Shown here: positions 20,999-29,337 of the stretch, piece after piece
Numbering within the stretch: the first letter of the stretch is position 1
How the letters are laid out: every line of letters begins with the position of its first letter
Origin: Streptomyces zingiberis
Lineage (GTDB): Bacteria > Actinomycetota > Actinomycetes > Streptomycetales > Streptomycetaceae
Direction: 5' to 3'
Assembly (NCBI RefSeq): GCF_012034935.1
Contig: NZ_JAATEN010000003.1
Span: 310,001 to 374,000, forward strand
Length of the DNA: 64,000 nt
Program-made: the position numbers and the translations under genes
Notes under the pieces: model-generated
Told to the model about the DNA's origin: nothing
The model's database searches: none
Seen by the model: only the letters and a program-made list of their open reading frames with translations

Positions 20999-21679
20999 TC
21001 ACGGCTCGAACTTGTAGCCGAGCCCCCGGACGGTCACCAGGTAGCGCGGAGCGCCCGGGTCCGGCTCGATCTTGGCGCGCAGGCGCTTGACGTGCACGTC
21101 GAGGGTCTTGGTGTCCCCCACGTAGTCCGCGCCCCAGACGCGGTCGATGAGCTGCATCCGGGTGAGCACCCGGCCCGCGTTCCGCAGCAACATCTCCAGC
21201 AGGTCGAACTCCTTGAGCGGCAGGTCGACCTTGGCGCCGGAGACGGTGACCACGTGGCGGTCGACGTCCATCCGCACCGGACCTGCCTCCAGGGCCGCCG
21301 GAACCACCTCTTCCGGCTCCCCGCGGCGGCGCAGCACCGCGCGGATGCGGGCGACGAGCTCCCGGGAGGAGAAGGGCTTGGTGACGTAGTCGTCGGCTCC
21401 TATCTCCAGCCCGACCACCTTGTCGATCTCGCTGTCCTTGGCGGTCACCATGATCACCGGGACGTTGGAGCGGCCGCGGAGCTGGCGGCAGACCTCGGTT
21501 CCGGGCAACCCGGGCAGCATGAGGTCGAGCAGCACCAGATCGGCGCCGTTGCGTTCGAACTCGTCCAGCCCGTCCGGCCCGGTGGCCGCCACGGCGACCT
21601 CGAAGCCCTCCTTGCGGAGCATGTAGGACAGTGCGTCGCTGAACGATTCCTCGTCCTCGACGACGAGCACTCGGGTCAC
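20999..21679 (-). CDS. phoP: Response regulator PhoP (phosphate regulon)
   Basis: A 226-residue OmpR/PhoB-type regulator. The receiver has the acidic pair near E8-D9, phospho-acceptor D52 (LLDLMLPG) and the conserved KPF lysine near 101. The winged-helix effector ends TLDVHVKRLRAKIEPD and VRGLGYKFEP. It closely resembles S. coelicolor PhoP, which activates pst, phoA/phoD and other phosphate-starvation genes and represses some nitrogen genes. The GTG start has GGAGG 7 nt upstream. It is downstream of phoR on the same strand. Confidence 0.96.
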   Translation of the reverse strand: MTRVLVVEDEESFSDALSYMLRKEGFEVAVAATGPDGLDEFERNGADLVLLDLMLPGLPGTEVCRQLRGRSNVPVIMVTAKDSEIDKVVGLEIGADDYVTKPFSSRELVARIRAVLRRRGEPEEVVPAALEAGPVRMDVDRHVVTVSGAKVDLPLKEFDLLEMLLRNAGRVLTRMQLIDRVWGADYVGDTKTLDVHVKRLRAKIEPDPGAPRYLVTVRGLGYKFEP

Positions 21680-21884
21680 GAAGGGACCTCCGGTCTGTTC
21701 TGCGAGTGGCGCGCGGCGGCGCCTCTCCGCTGCTGGGTCCTGCGGGGTCGTGCGGGGTCCTGCTGGGAGGCACCTCCGCCGGTCGCGGAGGTCCGTGGGT
21801 GGGCCGCGCTCCCGGGGAGCGCGGTGGTGCGGGCTGCGCGGGCGGCCGACGGCGATCCGCCGGTTCCGGCCGTGGCCCGGCCGG

Positions 21885-23414
21885 TCATGTGCTCCGCCCC
21901 GGGGCGGGGAGCGGGGTGCGGTCGAAGGGGCGGAACGAGGCGTCCGGGTCGGGGTCCGGGTCGGCGCCGGTGCCGGCCGGGTCGCGGTTCGGGCCGGGGC
22001 CGGAGACCGGGCCGGTGCCACCGGGGTCCGGCCTCTCCGCACCGTCCTGGCTGCCCTGGCTGCCCCGACCGGCGCCGCCGTCCCTGCCGTCGGGCGAGGG
22101 CTCGTCCTCCGGCGGCCCCGTGGCCGGCGTGGGCTGTGGGGACTGCGGAGACTTCGAGGACTGTGTGGACTGTGTGGACTGCGGGGGCTGCGGGGACTGC
22201 GGGGACTGCGGGGACTGCGGGCCGCGCGAGGTACGGGAAGCGCCGGTGGACGAACGGCTCCTGCCGCGGCCGGCCTCGGGGAGCCGCAGGGTGAAGGTGG
22301 ACCCCGCCCCCTCGGCGCTCCAGACGGTGACCTCCCCGCTGTGCGAGGCGGCCACATGCTTGACGATGGCGAGACCGAGGCCGGTGCCGCCGGTGGCGCG
22401 GGAACGCGCCGGGTCCACCCGGTAGAACCGTTCGAAGATGCGTTCCCGGTCCTTCTCGGAGATGCCGATGCCCTGGTCGGTGACGGCGATCTCGATCAGG
22501 TCCCCGCCGGACGCGGCGACCCGCCGGGCGGCGATGCCGACCCGCGTGTGCGCCGGGCTGTAGTTGACGGCGTTCTCCACGAGGTTGCCCAGCGCCGCGG
22601 CGAGCTGGCCCCGGTTGCCCCAGATGGCGAGGTGCGCCGTGCCGCCGGAGGCGATGGTGATCTGCTTGGTTCCGGCCTGGTGGCGGCAGCGGTCGACGGC
22701 CTCGGCGACCAGTTCGTCCACGCGGACGGGCTCGGCGTCCTCCAGCGGGTCGTCGTTCTGCACCCGGGAGAGGTCGATCAGCTCCTGGACGAGGTTGGTG
22801 AGGCGGGTGGCCTCGTTCTGCATCCGGCCGGCGAAGCGGGTGACGGCCTCGGGGTCCTCCGCGGCGTCCATGACCGCCTCGGAGAGGAGGGAGAGCGCGC
22901 CGGCGGGGGTCTTGAGCTCATGGCTGACGTTGGCCACGAAGTCCCGGCGGACGGCCTCGATCCGGCGGGCCTCGGTGAGATCCTCCACCAGCAGCAGCAC
23001 CAGGCGGGAGCCGAGCGGCGCCACCCGGGCGGAGACGGCGAGCGTCTCGCCGCGCCCTGTGCCGCGGCGCGGGAGGTCCAGCTCCACCTGGCGTATCTCA
23101 CCGTCCCGGCGGGTGTCCCGGGCCATCTGGAGCATGGGCTCCACGGCGAGCTTGCCGCCCCGCACCAGCCCGAGGGCGTAGGCGGCCGAGCTGGCCTTCA
23201 CCACGCTGTCCCCCTCGTCCAGGACGACGGCGGAGGAGCGGAGCACGGACAGGACGGTGTCCACGCCCGGTGGCAGCACCGCCTCGGTGTGCAGGGAACT
23301 CCGGGTCGGCCTGGCCTGCTCCCGCTCGCTCCAGCGGAACGCGAGCATGGCGATCACACCGGTGCACACCCCGGCGATCGCCGCCGTGGCGGCGACTGCC
23401 GCGTTCACGTCCAT
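21885..23414 (-). CDS. phoR: Phosphate sensor histidine kinase PhoR
   Basis: A 509-residue kinase with one N-terminal membrane helix (residues 4-27), a PAS-like linker, the H-box VSHELKTP with His165, N-box NLVENAVNYS (278-287), and ATP-lid motifs DQGIGI and GGTGLGLAI. The last 120 residues are a low-complexity tail with tandem PQS/QST repeats, longer than expected for PhoR of about 425 residues in S. coelicolor. A TAATCT -10 box (23421-23426) is 6 nt before the ATG with no ribosome site, which fits a leaderless message. The gap to phoP is about 205 nt. Confidence 0.95.
   Translation of the reverse strand: MDVNAAVAATAAIAGVCTGVIAMLAFRWSEREQARPTRSSLHTEAVLPPGVDTVLSVLRSSAVVLDEGDSVVKASSAAYALGLVRGGKLAVEPMLQMARDTRRDGEIRQVELDLPRRGTGRGETLAVSARVAPLGSRLVLLLVEDLTEARRIEAVRRDFVANVSHELKTPAGALSLLSEAVMDAAEDPEAVTRFAGRMQNEATRLTNLVQELIDLSRVQNDDPLEDAEPVRVDELVAEAVDRCRHQAGTKQITIASGGTAHLAIWGNRGQLAAALGNLVENAVNYSPAHTRVGIAARRVAASGGDLIEIAVTDQGIGISEKDRERIFERFYRVDPARSRATGGTGLGLAIVKHVAASHSGEVTVWSAEGAGSTFTLRLPEAGRGRSRSSTGASRTSRGPQSPQSPQSPQPPQSTQSTQSSKSPQSPQPTPATGPPEDEPSPDGRDGGAGRGSQGSQDGAERPDPGGTGPVSGPGPNRDPAGTGADPDPDPDASFRPFDRTPLPAPGRST
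22140..22235 (-). repeat. Nonanucleotide repeat tract coding the PhoR tail
   Basis: Several near-perfect units of a GGGGACTGC-like 9-mer follow one another. On the minus strand they code PQS and QST tripeptides in the disordered C-terminal tail. The tract looks slippage-prone while always keeping the frame. Confidence 0.8.
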
Positions 23415-23487
23415 GAGTCCAGATTAAGCGGGTCGAAAGCCACCTCCACAGCCGTCCGGGGGCGGCCTCCGTCACTCGTCGCCGAGA

Positions 23488-23520
23488 GTTCACCAGCAGG
23501 TCGGCGGTGGTTCATTCCCG
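23488..23520. promoter_or_regulatory. PHO-box repeats, phoR-proximal
   Basis: GTTCACC (23488-23494) and GTTCATT (23510-23516) lie exactly 22 bp apart, two turns of the 11-bp direct-repeat unit that PhoP binds in Streptomyces. The array is 74-106 nt upstream of the phoR start and probably autoregulates phoRP. Confidence 0.75.
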
Positions 23521-23672
23521 CGGGCAGGCCAAGGGCGCCACGGCACTGCCGGGCGGCGCCCGGACGTCGTCGCGCGCCGTCACCGTGGCCTCACTTCTCC
23601 CTTGCGCCACCCGGGTGGCGGTGGTGCGGCCGGCCTTGTCCGGGGGCGTGCCGTCGCGTCCCGTTGCCGAGA

Positions 23673-23705
23673 GTTCACCCCGGCGTCCGCGCGGGTTCAC
23701 CCCGG
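23673..23705. promoter_or_regulatory. PHO-box repeats, phoU-proximal
   Basis: Two identical 11-bp units GTTCACCCCGG start at 23673 and 23695, separated by a degenerate third unit, so three consecutive 11-bp units. The match to the PhoP direct-repeat consensus is very good. The array lies about 100-130 nt upstream of phoU. The phoR-phoU gap (23415-23805) holds no gene. Confidence 0.82.
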
Positions 23706-23805
23706 ATGCCGGAAGGCGACGCACGGGCACCGCAGCGTGGCACCGTGGGGGCACAGCCCCCGCCGGCGCCGGACCGGGCGCGGGATCTCCAGAAAGGACA
23801 GTGCG

Positions 23806-24510
23806 ATGCGGGACGCATACCACGAGGAGCTGGACTCGATAGGTGACGACCTGGTGGAGATGGCCCGGCTCGCCGGCTCCGCGATCGGCCGGGCGACGAC
23901 GGCCATCCTCGACGCCGACCTCAAGCTCGCGGAGAGCGTGATCGCCGCGGACGAGAAGGTGGACACCGTGCAGCACGAGCTGGAGGCGCGGGCGATCACC
24001 CTGCTCGCCCGTCAGCAGCCCGTCGCCACCGACCTGCGGATCGTCGTCACCAGCCTGCGGATGAGCGCCGACCTCGAACGCGCGGGCGATCTGGCGGAGC
24101 ACGTGGCCAAGCTGGCCAGGCTCCGCTTCCCGGCCACCGCCGTACCGCGCGACCTGCACTCGACGGTGCTGGAGATGGGCCAGCTCGCGCAGCGGCTGAT
24201 GGCCAAGGCCGCCGAGGTGATCATCACCAAGGACGTGGACCTGGCGCTCCAGCTGGAGCAGGACGACGACGCGATGGACCTGTACCACCGCAGCCTCTTC
24301 CAGCACCTGATGGACGACCGCTGGCGGCACGGCATCGAGACGGCCGTCGACGTGACGCTGCTCGGCCGCTACTACGAGCGCTTCGCCGACCACGCGGTGT
24401 CGGTGGCGAAGCGGGTGGTCTACCTGGTCACGGGCGAGCATGCGGACGCGCTCGCCTCGGGCACGGCGACGGGGACGGCGACCGGTGCGGGGGCCGCGGA
24501 AGGGGTCTGA
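23806..24510 (+). CDS. phoU: PhoU phosphate-signalling protein
   Basis: A 234-residue all-helical protein with two PhoU repeats. MRDAYHEELDSIGDDLVEMARLAG starts the first repeat, and the metal-binding acidic motifs appear as DLERAGDLAEHVAKLA and YYERFADHAVSVAKRV (E-x3-D types). The C-terminal 18 residues are low-complexity (SGTATGTATGAG). PhoU links the Pst transporter with PhoR and dampens signalling when phosphate is plentiful. AGAAAGGA serves as ribosome site. It is divergent from phoR across two PHO-box arrays. The next 402 nt (24511-24912) show only GACGGCT heptamer repeats near 24642-24664. Confidence 0.96.
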   Translation: MRDAYHEELDSIGDDLVEMARLAGSAIGRATTAILDADLKLAESVIAADEKVDTVQHELEARAITLLARQQPVATDLRIVVTSLRMSADLERAGDLAEHVAKLARLRFPATAVPRDLHSTVLEMGQLAQRLMAKAAEVIITKDVDLALQLEQDDDAMDLYHRSLFQHLMDDRWRHGIETAVDVTLLGRYYERFADHAVSVAKRVVYLVTGEHADALASGTATGTATGAGAAEGV

Positions 24511-24847
24511 GCGGGGCGCGGGACCGGTCGCGTCACGCGGCCGAACGGGGTCGCTGGGCGTGCGGGGCGGGTGCCCGGGCGCGGCACGCCCGCCCCGGAC
24601 GAGGGCGCCGGGGCCGGACCGGGGCCGGATCCGTTCCGGTGACGGCTGACGGCTGACGGCTGACGCTCCCGGGCCGGCTGTTCGTGGTGCCCGGTCACGT
24701 GGCCGGGGGTCCGGGGGCGGCGGGCGGGGGCGGGGGCGTGCGCGGCGGGCGGGGCGCTGCCCGGGAGCGCGCGGGGTCAACGGGGGCGGCGCCGCGGGTC
24801 GCGGGCTCCGGCGGATGTGCTCTCGCACGCCGTTGATGCGCCCGCTC

Positions 24848-24859
24848 GGACAGGTGTCC
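24848..24859. promoter_or_regulatory. Short palindrome upstream of the Cys-rich gene
   Basis: GGACA-GG-TGTCC, with a further partial TGGTCCACA dyad just downstream, lies 54-65 nt before the start codon. It could be an operator; the regulator is not identified. Confidence 0.3.
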
Positions 24860-24912
24860 AGTGGTCCACAGGACGCCGGGGGAAGTCCCGGCGCCGTCGA
24901 GGGAGGGTACTC

Positions 24913-25068
24913 ATGACCGTTTCTCCGACCACCGCGACACCGGCCACCGGCACGCGGGGCACCGTCCGGACGCCCCTCTCCGTGCCGGGGGCCTGCGGCT
25001 GCGGCTCCGGCTGCTCCTGCGGCTGCCAGAGCGGCGGCTCCTGCCAGTGCGGCGGCAGCTGCGGCTGA
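24913..25068 (+). CDS. 8-cysteine mini-protein (metallothionein-like)
   Basis: A 51-residue protein. The first 32 residues are Thr/Pro/Ala-rich. The last 20 contain eight cysteines, all in CXC-type spacing (CGC, CSC, CGC, CQC) with Gly and Ser between them, the layout of small metal-thiolate proteins. GGAGGG lies about 6 nt before the ATG, the best evidence that this is a real gene. No known family is recognised with certainty; metal storage or redox buffering is inferred. A modified-peptide precursor is a weaker alternative. It follows phoU on the same strand. Confidence 0.72.
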   Translation: MTVSPTTATPATGTRGTVRTPLSVPGACGCGSGCSCGCQSGGSCQCGGSCG

Positions 25069-25325
25069 CCCCGGCCGGTACCCCCGGCGACGTCCCGGAC
25101 CCGGTGGGTCCCCGACCGGTGAATCCACGAGTCGGCAGGGCGCGGACGGCAGGGCGCGGACGGCGGGTGGCGGACGGTGGGTGGCGGACCCGGTGGGGCG
25201 GCGGACCCCGCCACGCCGAGAAGCTCCAGTTCGTCCGCCTTCCGCACCTCCCCTCCGCCCCGGGCCTCTTCCCGTGTCCCGCCCATTCGCCCGTCCCCCG
25301 TGCGCCCGCCCCTCCGTCCGGTCGT

Positions 25326-26264
25326 TCACGCGCCGTCCGGTACGGCGTCCCGCCGTCGGCGCGATTCCCCTGGGCGCGGTGGAGCCGACGGCCCGCCGTC
25401 CCGGCCGGGTGCGCGGTGGACGACGGCGACGGCCAGGAGGGCGATCGCCAGCCCCAGAGCGGTCTGCGGGCCGAAAGGCTCGTCGAACATGAGGGCGCCC
25501 CACACCGCGGTGACCGGCGCCATCAGGAACATGAGGGTGTTGACCTTCGTGACTCCGGAACGCCGCAGGATCAGCCAGTACAGGCCGTAGCCGCCGAAAG
25601 TGGAGAGGACGACGAGCCAGGCCACCGCGGTCCAGAACGCGGGGTCGGCGGGTGGCGTCGCGGCCCCGGTGCCCAGCGCGAGCAGGGTGAAGACGAGGGC
25701 GCTCGTGGCGCAGTGGACGCTCAGGGTCGTCAGCGGAGCGAGCGGCGTCCGGGAGCGCCGGTCCAGGAAGGTGGCCGCGACCAGCGACAACATGCCCAGG
25801 AACGGCACGAGGTAGGCCCACCAGTGCGTTCCGGCGCGGGCCGCGGCGTCGGCGGCCGTGACCACGCCGACCCCGGTGACGCCCAGCAGCAGCCCCACCC
25901 ACTGCCGTCCCGACACGTACTGGCGCAGCAGCGGCCCGGCCAGGGCGCCGACGACCAGGGGCTGGGTGCCGTCGATCAGCGCCGTGGTGCCGCTGGAGAC
26001 GCCGAGCTGGATCGCGACGTAGACCGACAGCAGATAACCGCTCTGCGACAGCAGCCCGATCAGGGACTGCCGCCCCAGCGCGGACGGCGGGACACCGCGC
26101 CACGAGGCCCGGGTGGCCAGGGCGACCGCCAGCAGAACCACCGCCAGCGGCAGGAAACGCCACATCAGGACGGTGACCGCCGGCGCGCTGCCCGCGCCGA
26201 GCTTCGCCCCGATGAAACCGGAACTCCAGCAGAGCACGAACGCACCCGAGAGCAGGAACTTCAC
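25326..26264 (-). CDS. EamA/DMT-superfamily transporter
   Basis: A 312-residue drug/metabolite transporter with about ten membrane helices and two EamA halves (start FLLSGAFVLCWSSGFIGAK; second half PFLGMLSLVAATFLDRRSR and LMFLMAPVTAVWGALMFDEP). The C-terminal 35 residues are basic and cytosolic. The substrate is unknown; such proteins export amino acids, metabolites or drugs. The GTG start has GGGAGGG upstream. It is divergent from a TetR regulator with two shared operator copies, so it is probably the regulator's target. Confidence 0.88.
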   Translation of the reverse strand: MKFLLSGAFVLCWSSGFIGAKLGAGSAPAVTVLMWRFLPLAVVLLAVALATRASWRGVPPSALGRQSLIGLLSQSGYLLSVYVAIQLGVSSGTTALIDGTQPLVVGALAGPLLRQYVSGRQWVGLLLGVTGVGVVTAADAAARAGTHWWAYLVPFLGMLSLVAATFLDRRSRTPLAPLTTLSVHCATSALVFTLLALGTGAATPPADPAFWTAVAWLVVLSTFGGYGLYWLILRRSGVTKVNTLMFLMAPVTAVWGALMFDEPFGPQTALGLAIALLAVAVVHRAPGRDGGPSAPPRPGESRRRRDAVPDGA

Positions 26265-26278
26265 GCCACCCTCCCCAG

Positions 26279-26295
26279 TAGACAGATCGGTATAC
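26279..26295. promoter_or_regulatory. TetR operator copy 1
   Basis: TAGACAGATCGGTATAC is an imperfect dyad built around GATC. A second copy with the same core AGATCGGT lies 26 bp away. It sits between the transporter and its divergent TetR gene. Confidence 0.65.
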
Positions 26296-26304
26296 TCATC
26301 GCAC

Positions 26305-26321
26305 TATACAGATCGGTCTAC
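26305..26321. promoter_or_regulatory. TetR operator copy 2, overlapping the tetR -10 box
   Basis: TATACAGATCGGTCTAC repeats the copy-1 pattern. Its end overlaps the TACACT -10 box (26319-26324) of the regulator gene, so binding should block the regulator's own promoter as well. Confidence 0.65.
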
Positions 26322-26331
26322 ACTGGGAGGC

Positions 26332-27072
26332 GTGAGCAGGCACGGGAATGCGGACACGGGCAGGAACAGGCGCGCGGCGGGCAGGGCGGGCAGGCGGGCG
26401 GCGGTGACCACGTCCGCGGCCCCGGACACCGGGACGGCCGCCGGGACCGCCCCCGGGGCGGACGGCGCGGAGCCGACCCCGCTCCGCAGGGGGCTGACCC
26501 CCGCCGCGCTACGGGTCCTGGACGCGGCCGGCCGCTTGTTCTACGAGCGCGGCATCCACGCGGTCGGCGTGGACCTCATCGCCGCGGAGGCCGGGGTCAC
26601 CAAGAAGACGCTCTACGACCGCTTCGGCTCCAAGGAGCGGATCGTCGTGGACTACCTCACCGACCGCGACGAGGGCTGGCGCGTCCTCCTCGGCCGCCAC
26701 CTCCGCACGGCGGGGCCGGATCCGGCGGCCCGCGTACCGGCCGTCTTCGACGCCTCACGCGACTGGTCGGCGGAGCACGGCGCCAAGGGGTGCAGCATGG
26801 TCAACGCCCACGCCGAGATCAGCGATCCGGCCCACCCCGCCCACGCGGTCATCACCGGCCAGAAGCGGTGGATGCTCGACCTCTTCACCGGCCTGGCCCG
26901 CGAGCTCGCCCCCGGCCGGCCCGCGGAGTCAGTCGAGCGCCTGGCCCGCGCCCTCATGCTCCTGCACGAAGGCGCACTGGTGGCCCACGGCCTGAACGTG
27001 TTCCCCGCCCCCTTCGAGGAAGCCCGCAGACGGGCCTGCGACCTGATCACCGCATGGACGGACGAGAGCTGA
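26332..27072 (+). CDS. TetR/AcrR-family repressor
   Basis: A 246-residue regulator. After a 60-residue Ala/Gly/Arg-rich extension the HTH reads ALRVLDAAGRLFYERGIHAVGVDLIAAEAGVTKKTLYDRFGSKERIVVDYL. The ligand domain holds a KGCSMVNAHAEI motif common in the YcdC/AcrR-like subgroup. The GTG start is supported by a TACACT -10 box 7 nt upstream (leaderless); GTG 26404 in frame is an alternative that trims the tail. It probably represses the divergent DMT transporter and itself. Confidence 0.9.
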   Translation: MSRHGNADTGRNRRAAGRAGRRAAVTTSAAPDTGTAAGTAPGADGAEPTPLRRGLTPAALRVLDAAGRLFYERGIHAVGVDLIAAEAGVTKKTLYDRFGSKERIVVDYLTDRDEGWRVLLGRHLRTAGPDPAARVPAVFDASRDWSAEHGAKGCSMVNAHAEISDPAHPAHAVITGQKRWMLDLFTGLARELAPGRPAESVERLARALMLLHEGALVAHGLNVFPAPFEEARRRACDLITAWTDES

Positions 27073-27387
27073 CGCACCGCAGCCGACAGCCGGGACCATC
27101 AAGGGCTCCGGCGGACGAGCCACTGCGAACGATCGTTACGGACGGGCCGTTGCGGCGACGACGGCGACGGGCGGGCGACGGCGGTCCCAGCCCACTCGTC
27201 CTGCCCTCCTGTCACCCGAGCGACACCGCGCCCGTGGCCCCGCCCGGCCCGTCCCCCAGGCATCACCGGGCGGACCGGCGCCCCACCGGCGGGGAGTGAG
27301 ACGGCAGGTGGACCGACGGTGGGCCACGCCGGCCCACCCGTCGACGCCCCCACGCCCCCGCACGCCGGCGATGCCGCTCCACGCGCG

Positions 27388-27732
27388 CTACCCGGACGAC
27401 GGCCCCGGGCCTCCCGCGGCCCGGGCCGCGGCCGTGACGGCGGCGAGCACCGGGGTCACCGGCCTGCCGCCGAGTACACCCGCAACGTCGAGCCGCGGCC
27501 CCCGCTGCTCCAGGAGGACCTGCCACATCCGCTCGACCGTGTCCACGAGCACCGTCCGTCCCGTCCCGGAACGGACCGTCCATGACCGTGCGGCACAGTT
27601 CACGCGGGCGGGATGACCGCTGCCTTCGAGGATCAGGTTGACGAGCCGGGCCGCCTCCCAGCGGGCCCGGCCAGTCGAGAGAACGTCCGACCAGGCGTCC
27701 GTCGCGATCGTCCTGCCGCACGCGCCGCACAT
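27388..27732 (-). CDS. Small CxxC protein of unknown function
   Basis: A 114-residue protein starting MCGACGRTIATDAWSDVLS. The CGAC pair at the extreme N-terminus looks like half of a zinc ribbon. The remainder is predicted helix plus a beta hairpin (ARSWTVRSGTGRTVLVDTVERMWQVLL). GGGAGG stands 5 nt before the ATG, a strong argument for a real gene. Similar short MCGACG proteins occur in Streptomyces as conserved hypotheticals (recalled, not searched). Function is unknown. The 315 nt between the TetR gene and this stop contain nothing recognisable. Confidence 0.65.
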   Translation of the reverse strand: MCGACGRTIATDAWSDVLSTGRARWEAARLVNLILEGSGHPARVNCAARSWTVRSGTGRTVLVDTVERMWQVLLEQRGPRLDVAGVLGGRPVTPVLAAVTAAARAAGGPGPSSG

Positions 27733-27805
27733 GGCGCCTCCCTCCCGGCCTCCCCGGCCGGCCTGGTTCCCCTGATTTCCCCGGCGTGCACGCTCAGAGC
27801 ACCCC

Positions 27806-28552
27806 TCACGGCATCACATCCCCGGAGTTGGGCCCCAGGGTCTGGCCGACGAAGAGATCACCCCCGGGTGATCCGGCCAGCAGCACCGCGGCCGGGGCGA
27901 CCTCCTCGGGCCTGCCGAACCGCCCCAGCGGCAGTTCCGCGCGTTTGGCGCGCTTCCACTCCTCGGAGATCCCGTCGACCATGGGCGTCTCGATGGGCCC
28001 CGGGGCGATGGCGTTGACCAGCACGCCGTCCCGGGCCACCTCCAGCGCCAGCGCCTTGGTGAGGCCGAGGACCCCGGCCTTGGCCGCGCTGTAGTGGGTC
28101 AGCGAGGCGCCGCCCTTGAGCGCCAGTTGCGAGGCGATGTTGACGACGCGGCCCCAGCGGCGGGCCACCATCCCGGGCACCACGTGCCGGCACAAGAGGA
28201 ACACCCCGGTCAGATCCACGTCGATGGTCCGCTGCCACTCCCGCAGCTCCATCTCCACCAGCGGTTTCTCGCTGAGGATGCCCGCGGAGTTGACCAGGAT
28301 GTCGATCCGGCCCAGCAGCCGTTCGGTCTCGGCGACGGCCGCCCGGACGAGGTCCTCGTCCCTGACGTCGGCCGCCACGCCGCCGGTGGCACCGATCTCC
28401 CGCGCGGCGCGTTCCGCCGCGGCGAGATCCCGGTCGAGCACCACCACCCGTGCCCCGGCCGCGGTGTACGCCTCGGCGATGGCCCGGCCGATGCCCCCGG
28501 CCCCACCCGTCACCAGGGCCGTCCGGCCGCTCAGGTCCGCCACCGGGCTCAT
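27806..28552 (-). CDS. Short-chain dehydrogenase/reductase (distal gene of the asparaginase operon)
   Basis: A 248-residue classical SDR: cofactor loop VTGGAGGIGRA, the NAG motif as VNSAG, catalytic Ser in VNIASQ and YSAAK, and the PG-turn NAIAPGPIETPM. An aspartate after the second strand (VLDRDLA) favours NAD(H). Its start overlaps the end of the upstream SDR by the four bases ATGA, so it is translationally coupled as the last gene of a five-gene unit starting at the asparaginase. The substrate is unknown, probably a hydroxy or keto intermediate of the same pathway. Confidence 0.9.
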   Translation of the reverse strand: MSPVADLSGRTALVTGGAGGIGRAIAEAYTAAGARVVVLDRDLAAAERAAREIGATGGVAADVRDEDLVRAAVAETERLLGRIDILVNSAGILSEKPLVEMELREWQRTIDVDLTGVFLLCRHVVPGMVARRWGRVVNIASQLALKGGASLTHYSAAKAGVLGLTKALALEVARDGVLVNAIAPGPIETPMVDGISEEWKRAKRAELPLGRFGRPEEVAPAAVLLAGSPGGDLFVGQTLGPNSGDVMP

Positions 28553-29337
28553 GCGCGCATCCTCACGGTCAGTCCGCCGTCCACGACGAGTTGCTGGCCG
28601 GTGACGTATCCGGCCTGGGGTGAGGTGAGGAACCGGATGACGTCAGCGACCTCCTCGGCCCGCCCCACCCGGCCCAGGGGGATGTCACCGCCCGCGCGGG
28701 CCAGTCCTTCCGGCCCGAGCGAGTTCACCGGGTCGCTGGACTGGGGCGTCTCGACGAGACCCGGGATCACGGCGTTGACCCGGATGGCGCGCGGAGCCAG
28801 CTCCACCGCCAGGCTGCGGCACAGCCCGAGGACCCCGGCCTTCGCCGCAGCGTAGTGCGCGTGGTCCTCCCAGCCGTAGACGCCGCCTGCGATGGACGAG
28901 ACGGCGACCATCGCGCCGCCCTCACCCAGATGCGGGGCGCAGGAGCGGAAGGTCCGCAGAACCCCCGTCAGGTCGACGGAGAGCATGTCGTCCCACGCCT
29001 CGTCGGTCAGTTCGGCCAGCGGGGCCCGTCGCAGGACGCCCGCGTTCGCCACCACGCGGTCCATCCGCCCGAAGGCGGCGAGCGCGGCCTGGGCCAGGTC
29101 GTCGACCTGCCGGCTGTCGCGTACGTCGACCTCGGCGACCACGCCGCTGCCCCCGGCGGCCTCCACCAGGCGGAGGGTCTCGCCCGGGTCGTGCGGGTCG
29201 CCGGGGTAGGTGCCGATCACCACCCGGGTGCCCTCGCGGGCGTACCCGACCGCGGTCGCGCGGCCGATTCCGCTGGCCGCTCCGGTGACGACCGCGACGG
29301 CGGACTCCGGGCCGCCGTTGCGTGCCTGTTCCGTCAT
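28549..29337 (-). CDS. Short-chain dehydrogenase/reductase (fourth gene of the asparaginase operon)
   Basis: A 262-residue classical SDR with VTGAASGIGRA, VANAG, AVSSIAG, YAAAK and NAVIPGLVETP motifs all intact. After the second strand the sequence is IGTYPGDPHD, without the usual Asp or Arg directly after the strand, so cofactor preference is unclear. It is distinct from its neighbour (roughly family-level similarity), so the pair probably catalyses two different steps or forms a hetero-complex. It lies 178 nt downstream of the MFS transporter. Confidence 0.9.
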   Translation of the reverse strand: MTEQARNGGPESAVAVVTGAASGIGRATAVGYAREGTRVVIGTYPGDPHDPGETLRLVEAAGGSGVVAEVDVRDSRQVDDLAQAALAAFGRMDRVVANAGVLRRAPLAELTDEAWDDMLSVDLTGVLRTFRSCAPHLGEGGAMVAVSSIAGGVYGWEDHAHYAAAKAGVLGLCRSLAVELAPRAIRVNAVIPGLVETPQSSDPVNSLGPEGLARAGGDIPLGRVGRAEEVADVIRFLTSPQAGYVTGQQLVVDGGLTVRMRA

